A stretch of DNA of 64,000 nucleotides, taken from NCBI GenBank assembly GCA_029962745.1, contig CM057158.1, positions 2,639,558 through 2,703,557 of the forward strand, in the 5' to 3' direction. The number at the start of each line of letters is the position of its first letter. Within the stretch, counting starts at the first letter, position 1. A program made the translations under genes and the position numbers. Positions 49,501 to 59,780 of this stretch are shown here, in pieces. The notes below the pieces were generated by a model, which did no database searches, was not told the DNA's origin, and saw only the letters and a program-made list of their open reading frames with translations. This DNA is from Echinometra lucunter. Its lineage: Eukaryota; Echinodermata; Echinoidea; Camarodonta; Echinometridae.

Positions 49501-52500
49501 GTGGCCCCTCACAAGCACATATGACTCCAATGGGTAAGGAAAATAATTTGTGTAGCCCATTTCACAGATATTCAAGGATTTTCATTGCCACATACAGTAT
49601 TCATATACATCTACTTTCTATACATGGGGCTTGTATAGACTGAATTAATTTCACAGTGAAAGTCTTTTCAAAACTGATGTTAATTTTAAAACAAGTTTAA
49701 TTCACATTTTAGTATCTAAGTCTGGGCATTGATTAGTGAGTATTAAAGAATACAGAGGATATTTGCAATCTAACTGTTGACATTTTGATAGCTTGGCATT
49801 TTTGTGACTGTCACATGCTCTGAATCGTCTCCTTTTGTTTTCATTGCATAATTCTTGAAAATGATGCACTAGTTTTATTTTTCGTTGTTAGATAATTGTC
49901 TCCTCTTCCTTTGTGTTTCATAATTGTTGAAGATAATGTACCAATTTTATTTCCATAGCTGTGTGAAATATTAATTTGTAAGTTAAATCATCTCCGTTTA
50001 GTTTGCTTTTCATGATTCTCAAAGTATCTACACACCCTGAAGTGTTTTATTTTTTGCATTTAAAAACCTACCGAACGCCGCACCGAATCATAGTTCATAA
50101 AATAATTCCAGAATCTTGCCGAACTGTATCCTATCCTGCATATGGAGATTGAGTCACAGCACTAGATAAAATAGATAACATGAATAGATAAAGACATAGA
50201 TAAACAAACGAAAGAATTTAACAAACAAATAAGGAATAAATGAATATAATCGAATAGATAATAAATAAACATGATAAATAAGAAATGAATAAATAAGAAA
50301 TTATAAAACTAATTTTTGATATGTATCTAATACTAGATTGCTTAAAAGTTTCATTTGATATGAAATTCTTTAAAAAAGATAATATTCTCTTTGTGTTTTT
50401 GTGGATTAAAACATAAAAGTAAACAAATGAGGATTTTCCTGGCAATAATTTTTTTGTTTTGATACAGGTGGCCCAGGAGGCTTTCCACCTAGGGGACCAC
50501 CAAGAGGACCTCCAGGTAGGAAATGTTTCCCTTGCTTTTTCTGTCTGAATTTTGTTTTAAAAATATTTTTAGATTTTAAGTGTGGTTGGTATTGGTAGTC
50601 TGATACTGTAATACTTGCGGAACTCTGTCTCTCTCTCTCTCTCTTTACTCCAGACCCTCAAAATGTAAATAGAGTTTTTTCTGCACATTGACAATAACAA
50701 ACACCTTTTTATTTTGCTATGTACCCCAAGGGAGAAAATCCATGTGCAGGCTTTCTTTTTTTCTTCTTTTCATCAGTCCTTTAAAAATGAATAAATTGGA
50801 AATGAAATGTAAAAGAAAGCTTGTAAATCCACAATAGTAGGTCATTATAATCGATAGAAGGTTTCTGAAATGAATGTACCAGTTATGTGAATTTTGTATT
50901 TCATTATACATGTATTCAAATCTTTCACAAGTTTCCTGCTGTAAAATTGATTGATTCATGGTCTATTATCATGATATTGTGCCTGTAGCAATGGTGTCAA
51001 GTGTCAAGCCTACTCCTTCTGTCCAGATTACATCTCACACTGGCTATGTTCTCCAGTACCAGGGTTGGTGATGGGTTTCTAGTTGGAAAAAATGTTCATT
51101 CTGTTTGATATTGCCAGCTTTGAATCGACCTATTGTTTGATTCCTCTGGCATTTTACATTTGTGCTGTATTGAAACAGATTGTTTTTGTTTTTATTTTAA
51201 TCACATTGAGAAGACTCATGATTCTGATTGATTGATTGATTTTAATTGTTGTTTGTTATACTAATAGTTAGTACCATCAGCCCCTTGTTCACTGTTGATT
51301 ATTTCTTTAGAAATTTTTCCACAGAATCCACATTTGTGCATTTTCTAGCCACACTGTTTTAAGTGGATAACTTCTTATGCTTTAATCTTGGTTGTTGTGT
51401 TTTTCACCTTAGGAATATCTTCTGCACTTGATTACCAACCTTTTATTTAGTTTTTTACTTTTGTTTGATTTTTATTCCCTTGTTTGATTCTTTCTTTCAT
51501 ATGAAATATATTAGAATCTTGTTATAACGATAAAATTTGCTGGCCTTACTTCTTTACTGTTGTCCTTTTAGCCATGAAATGAGAAAGTAATTTCCCCAAG
51601 GTGTTCTTTAGATTTTAATCTTTTTTTTTCTTTCCTTCAATAAACATTTCATTGCCTTCCCAGAAAAAGGCTACTGACGCGCACGTGCGTGAAATGTATG
51701 TTTTCGAGAAAAATGCTTATTAAGTTTTGACCTTATTTTGAGCTTTAAGCAGCTAGTGTATTATTTTTCCGTCCTAACTCTCAAACTTTCTGACAGAGCA
51801 AGATTTTTTCTTTAATGATATTTTGTGCTTTAATGATTAGAAAACTCTAAAGGTTTTCTAATCATTAGCATTTTATCCTTAACGGCGTTCTCCCAGACCA
51901 AAATTGCGTGAGTACGTAAATCCAGTTCCTGGAAAAAGACCGCTAATGCGAATCGGTCTATGCGAGTAAGCACATTGAGCGAAAAATAGTGTCTTTCTTC
52001 CGGGAACAAAAAATGCGCAATAGTTCCCAGAAAAAGGACGCTATTGCGAATCGGTCTATGCGCGTAAGCACGTTGAGTGAGGAGGAATTCACGTGCTTGC
52101 GTAATTTTGTTTTTTGGCTTATTACGTCATAAGACGTCAAATTGAGGTTTGAGAATGGTACAAGAAGAAAGCTTATGACATGCTTTTTCCATTTCTGGAA
52201 TGAAAAAAAATGGCGGGAAAATTGAGAAAAGGTCGATAACGGCCTTTTTCCGGGAAGCCGACGATTTAGTTTCTTTTTCACCATTGATATTTTCATTTGT
52301 ATGTTTTACACAAGGTTCTAGTTAAGTCACCCATTTGGTTCTCTCTCTTGATGCAGGCATGGGACCACCTGGAATGGGACCGCCCGGTATGGGACCACCA
52401 GGATTCCGTGGAGGACCTCCAATGGGACGAGGAATGCCCCCCATGGGTATGGGACCACCACCCGGCATGAGAGGTAAAAATGAAATTCCAAACAGAAATT

Positions 52501-54360
52501 GATTCTAATTTTTATGCCTCCGCCCACCGTAGAAGGTTGCAGGAGGCATTATGTTTTTGGGTCGTCCGTCTGTCTGTCCGTCCTTCCCATTTTCGTTCTC
52601 GCGATAACTTAAGAACCGTTTGACGGATCAACTTCAAGCTTGGCTCGTGTATGCATATGGGAGGGACAATGATCTTGTTAGATTTTGGAGTTTCAAGGTC
52701 AAAGGTCAAGGTCATAGAGGTAATAATACACATAAAAATGGCTCGTTCTCACGATAACTTAAGAACCATGTGACAGATTGGCTTCAAACTTGGCTCATGT
52801 ATGCACATGGAAGGGACAATGATCTGATTAGATTTTGGGGTCACAAGGTCAACGGTCAAAGGTCATAGAGGTCATTATGTACATAGAAATGGTTCGTTTT
52901 CACCATAACTCAACCACCATTTGACCGATCAACCTCAAACTTAGCACATGTATGTATATGGGAGGGACAATGATCTGATTAGATTTTAGGTCAAAGGTCA
53001 CAGAGGTCATTATGTACATAAACATGGTTCGTTCTCGCGATAACTCAACAAACAGTTGATGGATCAACTTCAAACTTGATTCATGTATGCATATGGGAAG
53101 GACAATAATCTCATTAGATTCTGGTGTTTCAAGGTCAAAGGTCATAGAGGTCATTATGTACATAGAAATGGTCAACAACCATTTGACGGAGCAGCTTCAA
53201 ACTTGGCACATGTATGCATATGGGAGAGACAATGATGTGATAAGATTTTTGGTTGAAAAGGTTAAAGGTCAAAGGTCATAGAGGTCATTATATACATGAA
53301 AATTGCTTGTTCTTGCGATAACTTAACAACTCTGTGACGGTTCATCTCCAAACTTGGCTCATGTATGCATATGGAAGTCTCATAATTGTCTCATTAGATT
53401 TGGGGGTCACAAGGTCAAAGATGTCATTTTATACATGAAAATTTTTAAAAATCAACATAAATGTGCCATATATTTCTGATCTGGCAATTGCAGAGGCATA
53501 AATTTTGACTGCGCGCGGTCGAGGATTCATCTAGTTATTATCATGGAATGTCTGGATAAATGCCATGCTGTGAATTTAGGAACTTCTGGAATGTTACGAT
53601 TGTTCCAGTATTCACACACTTTTCTTGCCACATGAATGGTTGTCATGATGGTCCATGAAAGTTTTAAGGCTGTAAGTTTGTTGGTAGGCATGACTATGTT
53701 TTCTTGTGAGAAATCTTCTTTGTTGGGGTTCATGTAACTTAATAAGATAATTATTCTTTCATAACTTTGAGTAAATGTTTTGTTCTATAAATGTTTAATC
53801 CCATTTTTATCTCATTGAAAATCTCTCTGTACTTGAGAGTTTTGATGTTGTTTGCCTGGCTATCCCCCTTCTCATTCTCTCTTTTTATGCCTCCGCCCAC
53901 CGGAAGGTGGGTGCCGGAGGCATTATGTCTTCGATTCGTCTGTCCGTCCGTACTGTTTTCGTTCCCGTGATAACTTGAGAACCATTTGACAGATCAACTT
54001 CAAACTTGACTATGTATGCATATAGGAGGGACAATGATCTGATTAGAATTGGGTGTTACAAGGTCAAAGGTCTTAGAGGTCATTTTATCTATGAAAATGG
54101 CCTATTCTAGCCATAACTTAAGAACCTTGTTATGGATCAACTTCAAACTTGGCTCATGTATGCATATGGGAGGGATAATAATTTGATAAGATTTGGGGGA
54201 TATGAGGTCAAAGGTCATAGAGGTCATTATATACATGAATTCACATTTCTTGTGATTGATATGTGATTCTGACAGCATTGTTTATCATTGATATTTTTCA
54301 CGAACTTTTTTTTCCATTTTCTCAATTTTTCTTTTCTGTCCAGGTCCTCCAAGGAATTAG
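46538..54360 (+). CDS. SNRPB: Small nuclear ribonucleoprotein SmB/B', complete, 7 coding exons
   Basis: SmB is one of seven Sm proteins that form the ring around the Sm site of U1, U2, U4 and U5 snRNA. Exons are 46538-46540 (the ATG alone), 48194-48275, 48648-48829, 49371-49533, 50468-50515, 52357-52473 and 54344-54360, giving 612 nt and 203 residues. Sm motif 1 spans residues about 21-49 ([24 protein letters not shown]) and Sm motif 2 about 66-82, with the RNA-contacting RG at 73-74 in [16 protein letters not shown]. The tail carries the SmB signature [15 protein letters not shown] and a GMGPP repeat ending PPPGMRGPP, the kind of proline-rich motif bound by GYF and WW domains. Vertebrate SmB is about 231-240 residues; the proline tail is shorter here. 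The start codon ends exactly at the exon 1 donor. An in-frame ATG at residue 9 exists but would remove the start of the Sm fold. Confidence 0.96.
46541..48193 (+). other. SNRPB: SNRPB intron 1
   Basis: This 1.65-kb intron directly follows the start codon. At about 47070-47190 it carries a GC-richer block with palindromic GGTGGCCCAGGGCCACC and related GGTGGCCCG, which looks like part of a dispersed repeat. A poly(A) tract of about 19 lies at 47944-47962. No exon is recognised. Confidence 0.7.
50627..50645. repeat. (CT)n microsatellite
   Basis: A CT dinucleotide tract in SNRPB intron 5, about 110 bp after exon 5. Confidence 0.9.
51658..52270. repeat. tandem TTCCNGGAAAAAG / GCGAATCGGTCTATGCG repeats
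   Basis: Two direct units begin at 51924 and 52022, 98 bp apart, each with a GAAAAAG block then GCGAATCGGTCTATGCG and GTAAGCAC. A weaker copy of the first half starts near 51658 and an inverted TTTTTCCGGGAAG lies near 52245. The cluster is a dispersed-repeat remnant in SNRPB intron 5. Confidence 0.6.
51831..51867. repeat. perfect 15-bp hairpin
   Basis: Arms TAATGATTAGAAAAC and its exact complement enclose a 7-nt loop. It lies next to the tandem repeats of SNRPB intron 5 and may mark an end of that element. Confidence 0.8.
52514..53534 (+). mobile_element. Helitron-like non-autonomous element with about 6 tandem units (copy B)
   Basis: It starts with ATGCCTCCG and a partner GGAGGCAT (a subterminal hairpin), then GTCCGTCTGTCTGTCCG. 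About six units of roughly 135-150 bp follow (starts near 52592, 52742, 52892, 53026, 53167, 53306). It ends with a GC-rich hairpin (GACTGCGCGCGGTC), GGATTCATCTAG at 53523-53534 and a host T. Most units contain AGGTCAAAGGTCA. It lies in SNRPB intron 6, immediately after exon 6. Confidence 0.65.
53885..54240 (+). mobile_element. Helitron-like element, 3'-truncated copy C
   Basis: It has the best-preserved 5' hairpin of the three copies: ATGCCTCCGCCCACC, a GGAA loop, and GGTGGGTGCCGGAGGCAT. About two tandem units follow, with AGGTCAAAGGTC motifs near 54060 and 54206. The CTAG end is missing. It lies 100 bp upstream of the last SNRPB exon. Confidence 0.65.
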
Positions 54361-55620
54361 TTCAGATTTTCCATCTTTATGTTTGTAAATAGTTGTCATC
54401 TTTTTATAAGAGATCTTCATCCAGCAAGAATGTTTGTATTCTTCGATTTATTATCCCATCTCATCAGCAGAGCAACTTTGGCTGTCCAGTGGTTAAAGAT
54501 CGTGCTTGGTTTGAAAGCCCATTGGTCTTATACTCTGTGGTATCTTGTGCAGAGAGGGGTATTAGGGATATCATCAGAGCAGAGTTAGCATCCTTCTGCC
54601 ATTCAACAAACAATAATGTGTACCCCCATTATAGAGAAGTTTCTAACTACACTACAATCCCCTACCCCCCATCCCAAGGGGAATTTTATTACAAGCTTAT
54701 GGAGTGTTTAATTTTACAAGTGACATGTCCATTGACCAGAAAATCTGAATATCATTGATAAATGCCATGTGGCTCAGGTGACTATTGAAAAATAGATATT
54801 TGGAAGAATATGGCAGGTCTCACTCAAAAGCTGTAGAGGAACAGATACTACAACTGAAGATCTTTACTTCTTGTGAACTTTGTGTAATGTTTTGAGGGTG
54901 CTGCAACAACACTTTCCTCTGGCTCAGGGCAACCAAAAGTGCTTGACCAAATGGGAAAGCGAACAGACGAGTATTTTAGTGAATTTCTGCTGACATTGAA
55001 AAAGTGTGAAGTTCTTGTTGTGCACCTTTGTTTTGTTATAAATTCCTTTGTACTGTCACATAATGTAATCTTTCCTATTTGTGAAGCATTTTCCACTTTG
55101 TCATTCTGTCAAAGGAATAACTAAGTTCTATCTGTATGTGTCTTGAAGTAAGAGTATAGATTGTTGACCGAGGATATCACCAGTTATCATGTTTACCAAG
55201 TACATTGATTTTGCGGGTTGAAAGATAGAGATTGAAATAACCATTTTAGGAAGAAAATTGCTGAATCCTTCAGTTGTGTTGACTTTAATGTGTCAAATTT
55301 CTAAATTTAAATACACTTAGATTTTTTGATATTTGCCTTTGTACCAATGGGTATTGTTTAAAGGGTTAGAAAAAGATTTTTTAAAAAACAAATTGTGTAT
55401 TTTAGGTTAAACTACTCAATGATACTATTCCTCATTCAGGGAGCCATTTTTTAAATGGTTAGATTGGAGGTGTTAAGTATATAACCGTTGCATTTTTTTT
55501 GCAAATCACGGGGTATCTGTACAAAATTTTCTTCTTTAGTACATTTGTAGATATGTCCCGTAATGTCGTCATTGAACCAAGAAGCTCTCTTTTGTATAAT
55601 AAAAATGATTTTCATGAGAA
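54361..55620 (+). terminator. SNRPB: SNRPB 3' UTR and polyadenylation signal
   Basis: After TAG at 54358-54360 the sequence is non-coding. The first AATAAA on this strand stands at 55598-55603, giving a UTR of about 1.25 kb. Short open frames inside it are not conserved-looking. Confidence 0.55.
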
Positions 55621-56087
55621 CTTTTTTTTCCTTCTGACTCTTCATTGGACTACATGTATTTTTTTTTTGCACATGGTCTGTTTTTAGTAGTAGATTATTG
55701 TTAATCGTCAATGAATGATGGAAGGATGTGTCGTCTTATTTGCGACACTGTCCAGTCCGTCGTATACATAGATGAGACTGGATTAGCAGATTAAAAATGG
55801 AACATTTTAGAGCCAACATTTGTAGACATGTTTATGTAAAAAAGTAATTTAGATAGGGAAGATGGCTTAAAAGAATGCGTTTGTAATGCATTCTCATTTG
55901 AACAAAGTAATTTTTCCATTCCTACTTTATACATGTATTACATTATTTTTGAGATGTAACAAGATTTTAACATTTACCTAGTCTCAAGGAGTTGGTCATA
56001 CAAGGGTTCTACTCTATCTGTGTAATATTCATGGACAGGATTGGTTTAGCAGACTGAACATTTGTCTAGTTATATTCATCTTTGAAA

Positions 56088-56096
56088 GACCAGTAC

Positions 56097-56163
<67 letters not shown>

Positions 56164-56706
56164 ACTTGACCCAAAAAGTGGTAGGTATGTGCCGCGGGAG
56201 AGACAAAAAACGGGGGCTTTGGAACGGGCTTATTGTGAAAAGGAGGGTCTTCGGAACGGGCTTCGGAACTACAAATGTTTGTGAAAACGGGGGTCTTTGG
56301 AAGGGTTCGCCTGCGTGTGAGTGCGTATGTATCCCTATGGAACGGGCATACGTGCATGCAGCTAGCCCGTCGGCACGCACGGGCGCCGGGTGCGCTCGCG
56401 CAGAGGCGATGGTCGGACAGCGCTCTGCGGGCCGCTTTTCACCAAAAATGCAGCTCATTGTAGCGGATCAATGCGGCCGGAACGGCGTAACGAAAAATAT
56501 GCGAAGCTTTGGAACGGATTTCTGTCTTCTTTTTTCTCGATAAGATGAAAATGCTATGCTTTGGAACGGCTTTCTTTGTTCTTTTTCTCAATAAGATAAA
56601 AATGCTATGCTTTGGAACGGAAATTTGAGTGTAAAAATGGGGGTCTTCTCCGTGGCACATACCCACCACACATATACTGAGTGCCCCCCCCCCCCGGGGA
56701 CCAGTA
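56088..56706 (-). mobile_element. G-ended MITE with 8-bp target duplication, complete copy
   Basis: GACCAGTA stands on both sides (56088-56095 and 56699-56706). The 603-bp element begins CCCGGGGG and ends CCCCCGGG, so the G run of 64 (56099-56162) is one expanded terminus. Inside the termini the imperfect inverted repeats continue with GGTATGTGCC and CGG. The interior repeats TTTGGAACGG and AAAATGGGGGTCTT-like blocks. It is the reverse complement of the copy at 42.1 kb. Duplication length and blunt inverted termini indicate a cut-and-paste DNA transposon derivative; the superfamily is not assigned. Confidence 0.8.
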
Positions 56707-57214
56707 ATAGTCCTCTCACTTTATTTCCCTAAATTTGTTGAAATTATTCTGCTGAAGTTGAATTAGTGTATAGCTCGTTTATGTAAGAACAAAGTCCTAA
56801 ATTCACTGGCGTTTAAGTGTTTTGCCTATTTGATTGCTGATAACCATGCTTAAGAACAAAAAAGCATAAAAGACCAATCAATCAGATTGATACAGGAAAT
56901 ATCACTCATTGGGACAATCATAATCATAATGTATACAATTTCACCTTCTACCAAAAGGTTGCGCAGTTGTCTTACTCATCTTATTCAGTGAGCTATTGAC
57001 AGAGCTTGCTTTAAAGCGAGGAATCAAACACCTATCCCACCTAGTTTGTTTTTGTTTTTTTCTCCAGCCTGTTATTAATCCTCACAATACCTATTAGAGT
57101 CACTAAGCACTGCATCAATAACTAAAATTTTACTTCAGTATGTACATGTACTTCTTTGTGCATACACAAGTTCACCTTTCAAAATGTATATCAGGTGCAA
57201 TTATTTTGTAAATA

Positions 57215-57390
57215 CAGTGGAAACTCGGTATAAAGAGATCTGATATAACAATATTCCTGATACAACAAGGTAATTTCCTGGTCTCAGCACTTAATATTCT
57301 ATTGTTTTTTAACCCTGATATAATGAGATTCCTGCTATAACACGGTAATTTTGATGGTCCCAAGGACCTCGTTATTTTGAGTTTCCACTG
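57215..57390. mobile_element. pogo/Tigger-like MITE, copy 2 (176 bp)
   Basis: The element begins CAGTGGAAACTCGGTATAAA and ends with the complement (GAGTTTCCACTG), with TA on both sides. Length and interior match the copy at 26427-26602. CAGTGGAAMCTC termini and TA targets are typical of pogo/Tigger derivatives. Confidence 0.8.
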
Positions 57391-57859
57391 TACATGTGCT
57401 AGTTGGATGACGACGAACAGCATTTGTACATGTATAGTGCCATTTATCTGTAGGAACATTCAAAGGCGCTGGGGTCCCTCGATATGTCACATATTATTCA
57501 CGTAGTTGCATACAAAAACAGTAGGGAATTCAAATATGTGGGGAATATGTTTTCAAATTGCACCCCCCCTCCCCAATAAGTTAGCCCAACTGCCTTGTAA
57601 GTACATGTAGTGTGTATGTGTGTTATATACTGGTTATTACTGGGATTTTGAATACATGCACGACAACCCATTCTTTAGAGATGAAGTACATGGAGTGCAT
57701 TTCTCTCGGTCATAAGTTAAAAACTCCATGAGATTGCTTTACATTACAAAAAAAATCTAAATTTCATTGAGATTTTTTTTTGAAAAATTGATCTCCACAG
57801 AGGAAATACCAATACAGAAAATAAACACACACCTGCACTCCCACAAATGAAAGCAAATG

Positions 57860-58880
57860 AAATGTGATTTTATGCATCTTTATTGATATCGGAACATTAT
57901 CTTTACTGAAGTCCTTGCTATGAGCTAACAGATTTGAATTAAACAGCTATGCAGAAAAAAATAGATAAACATTCTTTTTAATAATAAGAATGATTATATT
58001 TCCAAAGAAATGCATGTAACACTAAAACATGAGCAAACACCTAGTATATAAACACAAATGCAATGAGTGCAAATTCCAATGTACCAAACTAATCTACTAC
58101 AATAGGCCAGCATACAAGTTAGTTCACAGCATTTCTCTGACCCTATTCTACTCAATACATGTAACTGACACAATATAAATCTGTCAGGTTTGACTTTTGT
58201 TTACAGGAACATAGGTCTAAAGTATGTTTCTGACTCTACATATGGTACCTGCAAAATAAAAACTAAAAACCATTTTGCATATATTGATAGTTGATACATC
58301 TATGGACTAAATATCAATTTCTAATGGTTTCTTGCTCGTAAATATAAGCACTATGCAACAAGTCGACAAGTCGGCTATACTACACAAACTTTCTTCATTT
58401 GATGTAATATACAGTATAAAGAGTATAGCTTTGTAGCTGATCTGCTGTCTGGTTGCTTTTGGAACCTGTCAAGAGTGACAGAATACTGGTGAGAGGTACG
58501 AGGTACGAAAAGTGTGTTGGTTTTGTGATAACATATCATGTTACCCTTGACTGATGTATAGATGAAAATGAAAAAACTTTCCATTGCTCCTCTTTAATTA
58601 ATAGGTAGGTCAGCAGCAGTTAGAAAGAATCTTTTTATTGCAGATTGTTCTTTTTAAGCTTGTTGATCTACACTTTCAGGTAGCATAAAACCCTTTAATG
58701 AAATTCTTGGAGTAGGCTGTTCATACATTGTAGCTTGTGTTTCAGTCCAAATTGGTACAGGCAATATGCCCCAAAAGTGTAAACACACTAATGCATTCAT
58801 TGTCCGATGATTCAGATCAAGTCTCAATCGGGTCTCAACTTAACTTCATCTTTTCTCGATGCCAAGAAGACTGAAGAAAC
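57860..58880 (-). other. candidate terminal exon and 3' UTR of an unidentified minus-strand gene
   Basis: On the minus strand a good acceptor (TTTTCTTTTGCAG) ends at 58881, and an AATAAA signal lies at 57879-57884 with cleavage expected near 57860. The exon's first bases give short C-terminal tails in all three frames: VSSVFLASRKDEVKLRPD, FLQSSWHREKMKLS, or FFSLLGIEKR. I cannot tell which is used and do not recognise the protein. The rest is AT-rich and UTR-like. The upstream exons would lie beyond 64000 or in the AT-rich block. Confidence 0.3.
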
Positions 58881-59664
58881 CTGCAAAAGAAAACTTGATA
58901 CATATAAATATTAATAATTAAAACATATGAATATATATTAGGCACTTTAAAGTCATTTTGAGTATATAGATGGCATATGAAGTAACACTGGAAAAGAATT
59001 CAATCATGAATTGTACATATAGACGTAGTCATTTTGACTGATAATTGCAACTGGTTTAAGGAATGTTCAACTTAAAAATGCATAGCTGTGGTACTGTTTT
59101 AATAAAAGATTGTCATTTTGGGCTTTAATTAGCTTTATCAAGTGAATAAGAGTCCTCTAAACATCTTTTCGCAAAATCTTAATTTGCAAGAGGAATCCTC
59201 AAGCTGTATCTCTAGTGAATAGATGACATTTCAATGAACTACTAGAGCTAACCTCAAGATAGAATACATCAAATGACATTAATCCCTGCAACCTTTTCCC
59301 CATCTTACCTGAAGATTAAATATTTATCATAATGGTACTCTGCATGAATCTTGGAATCTATATCTACAGCATGAATCTACATCTACAGTGACTACATCTA
59401 ATTATGAAGCAACAAAAATACAAAGCAAGCAACTACTGCATGGATTGGACAAGATAACAGGAGCTTTAAAAAAGTATACATGCTCTCAAAACAATACATT
59501 GGTCATAAAAATATTCAAAATATTCAAAATCTTTTCTGCAATAATTTTTGTAAAAGGAAAAATATCTAGCCCATCTAAACTGACATGCCAATGCTCTTTT
59601 GCACTTTCACTTGAAAAAAAATTCCACTGATTCTCAGATTTTGTCTAAAACTTCCTTCATGTAC

Positions 59665-59780
59665 ATTCATTTTTTTTTTTCATTTTCCTATTTATTTTAT
59701 TTTTTTGGTCATAAATGTACATTCATTTTTTTTTTTTTTTTTCATTTTTCTATTTATTTTATTTTTTTGGTCATAAATGG
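59665..59780. repeat. tandem duplication of a roughly 57-bp T-rich unit
   Basis: The unit starts ATGTACATTCATTTTTTT and ends TTTTTTTGGTCATAA. It occurs twice head-to-tail, the second copy having a longer T run. This looks like a recent slippage or unequal-exchange event. Confidence 0.85.

Noticed and set aside
52514..53534. CRISPR-like array
   Set aside because: Units are about 150 bp, degenerate and contiguous without unique spacers, in an animal intron; it is a tandem-repeat transposable element.
56066..56543. Poly-proline and poly-glycine open frames over the 64-bp G run
   Set aside because: They are translations of the homopolymer terminus and body of a MITE, open on both strands, with no gene context.
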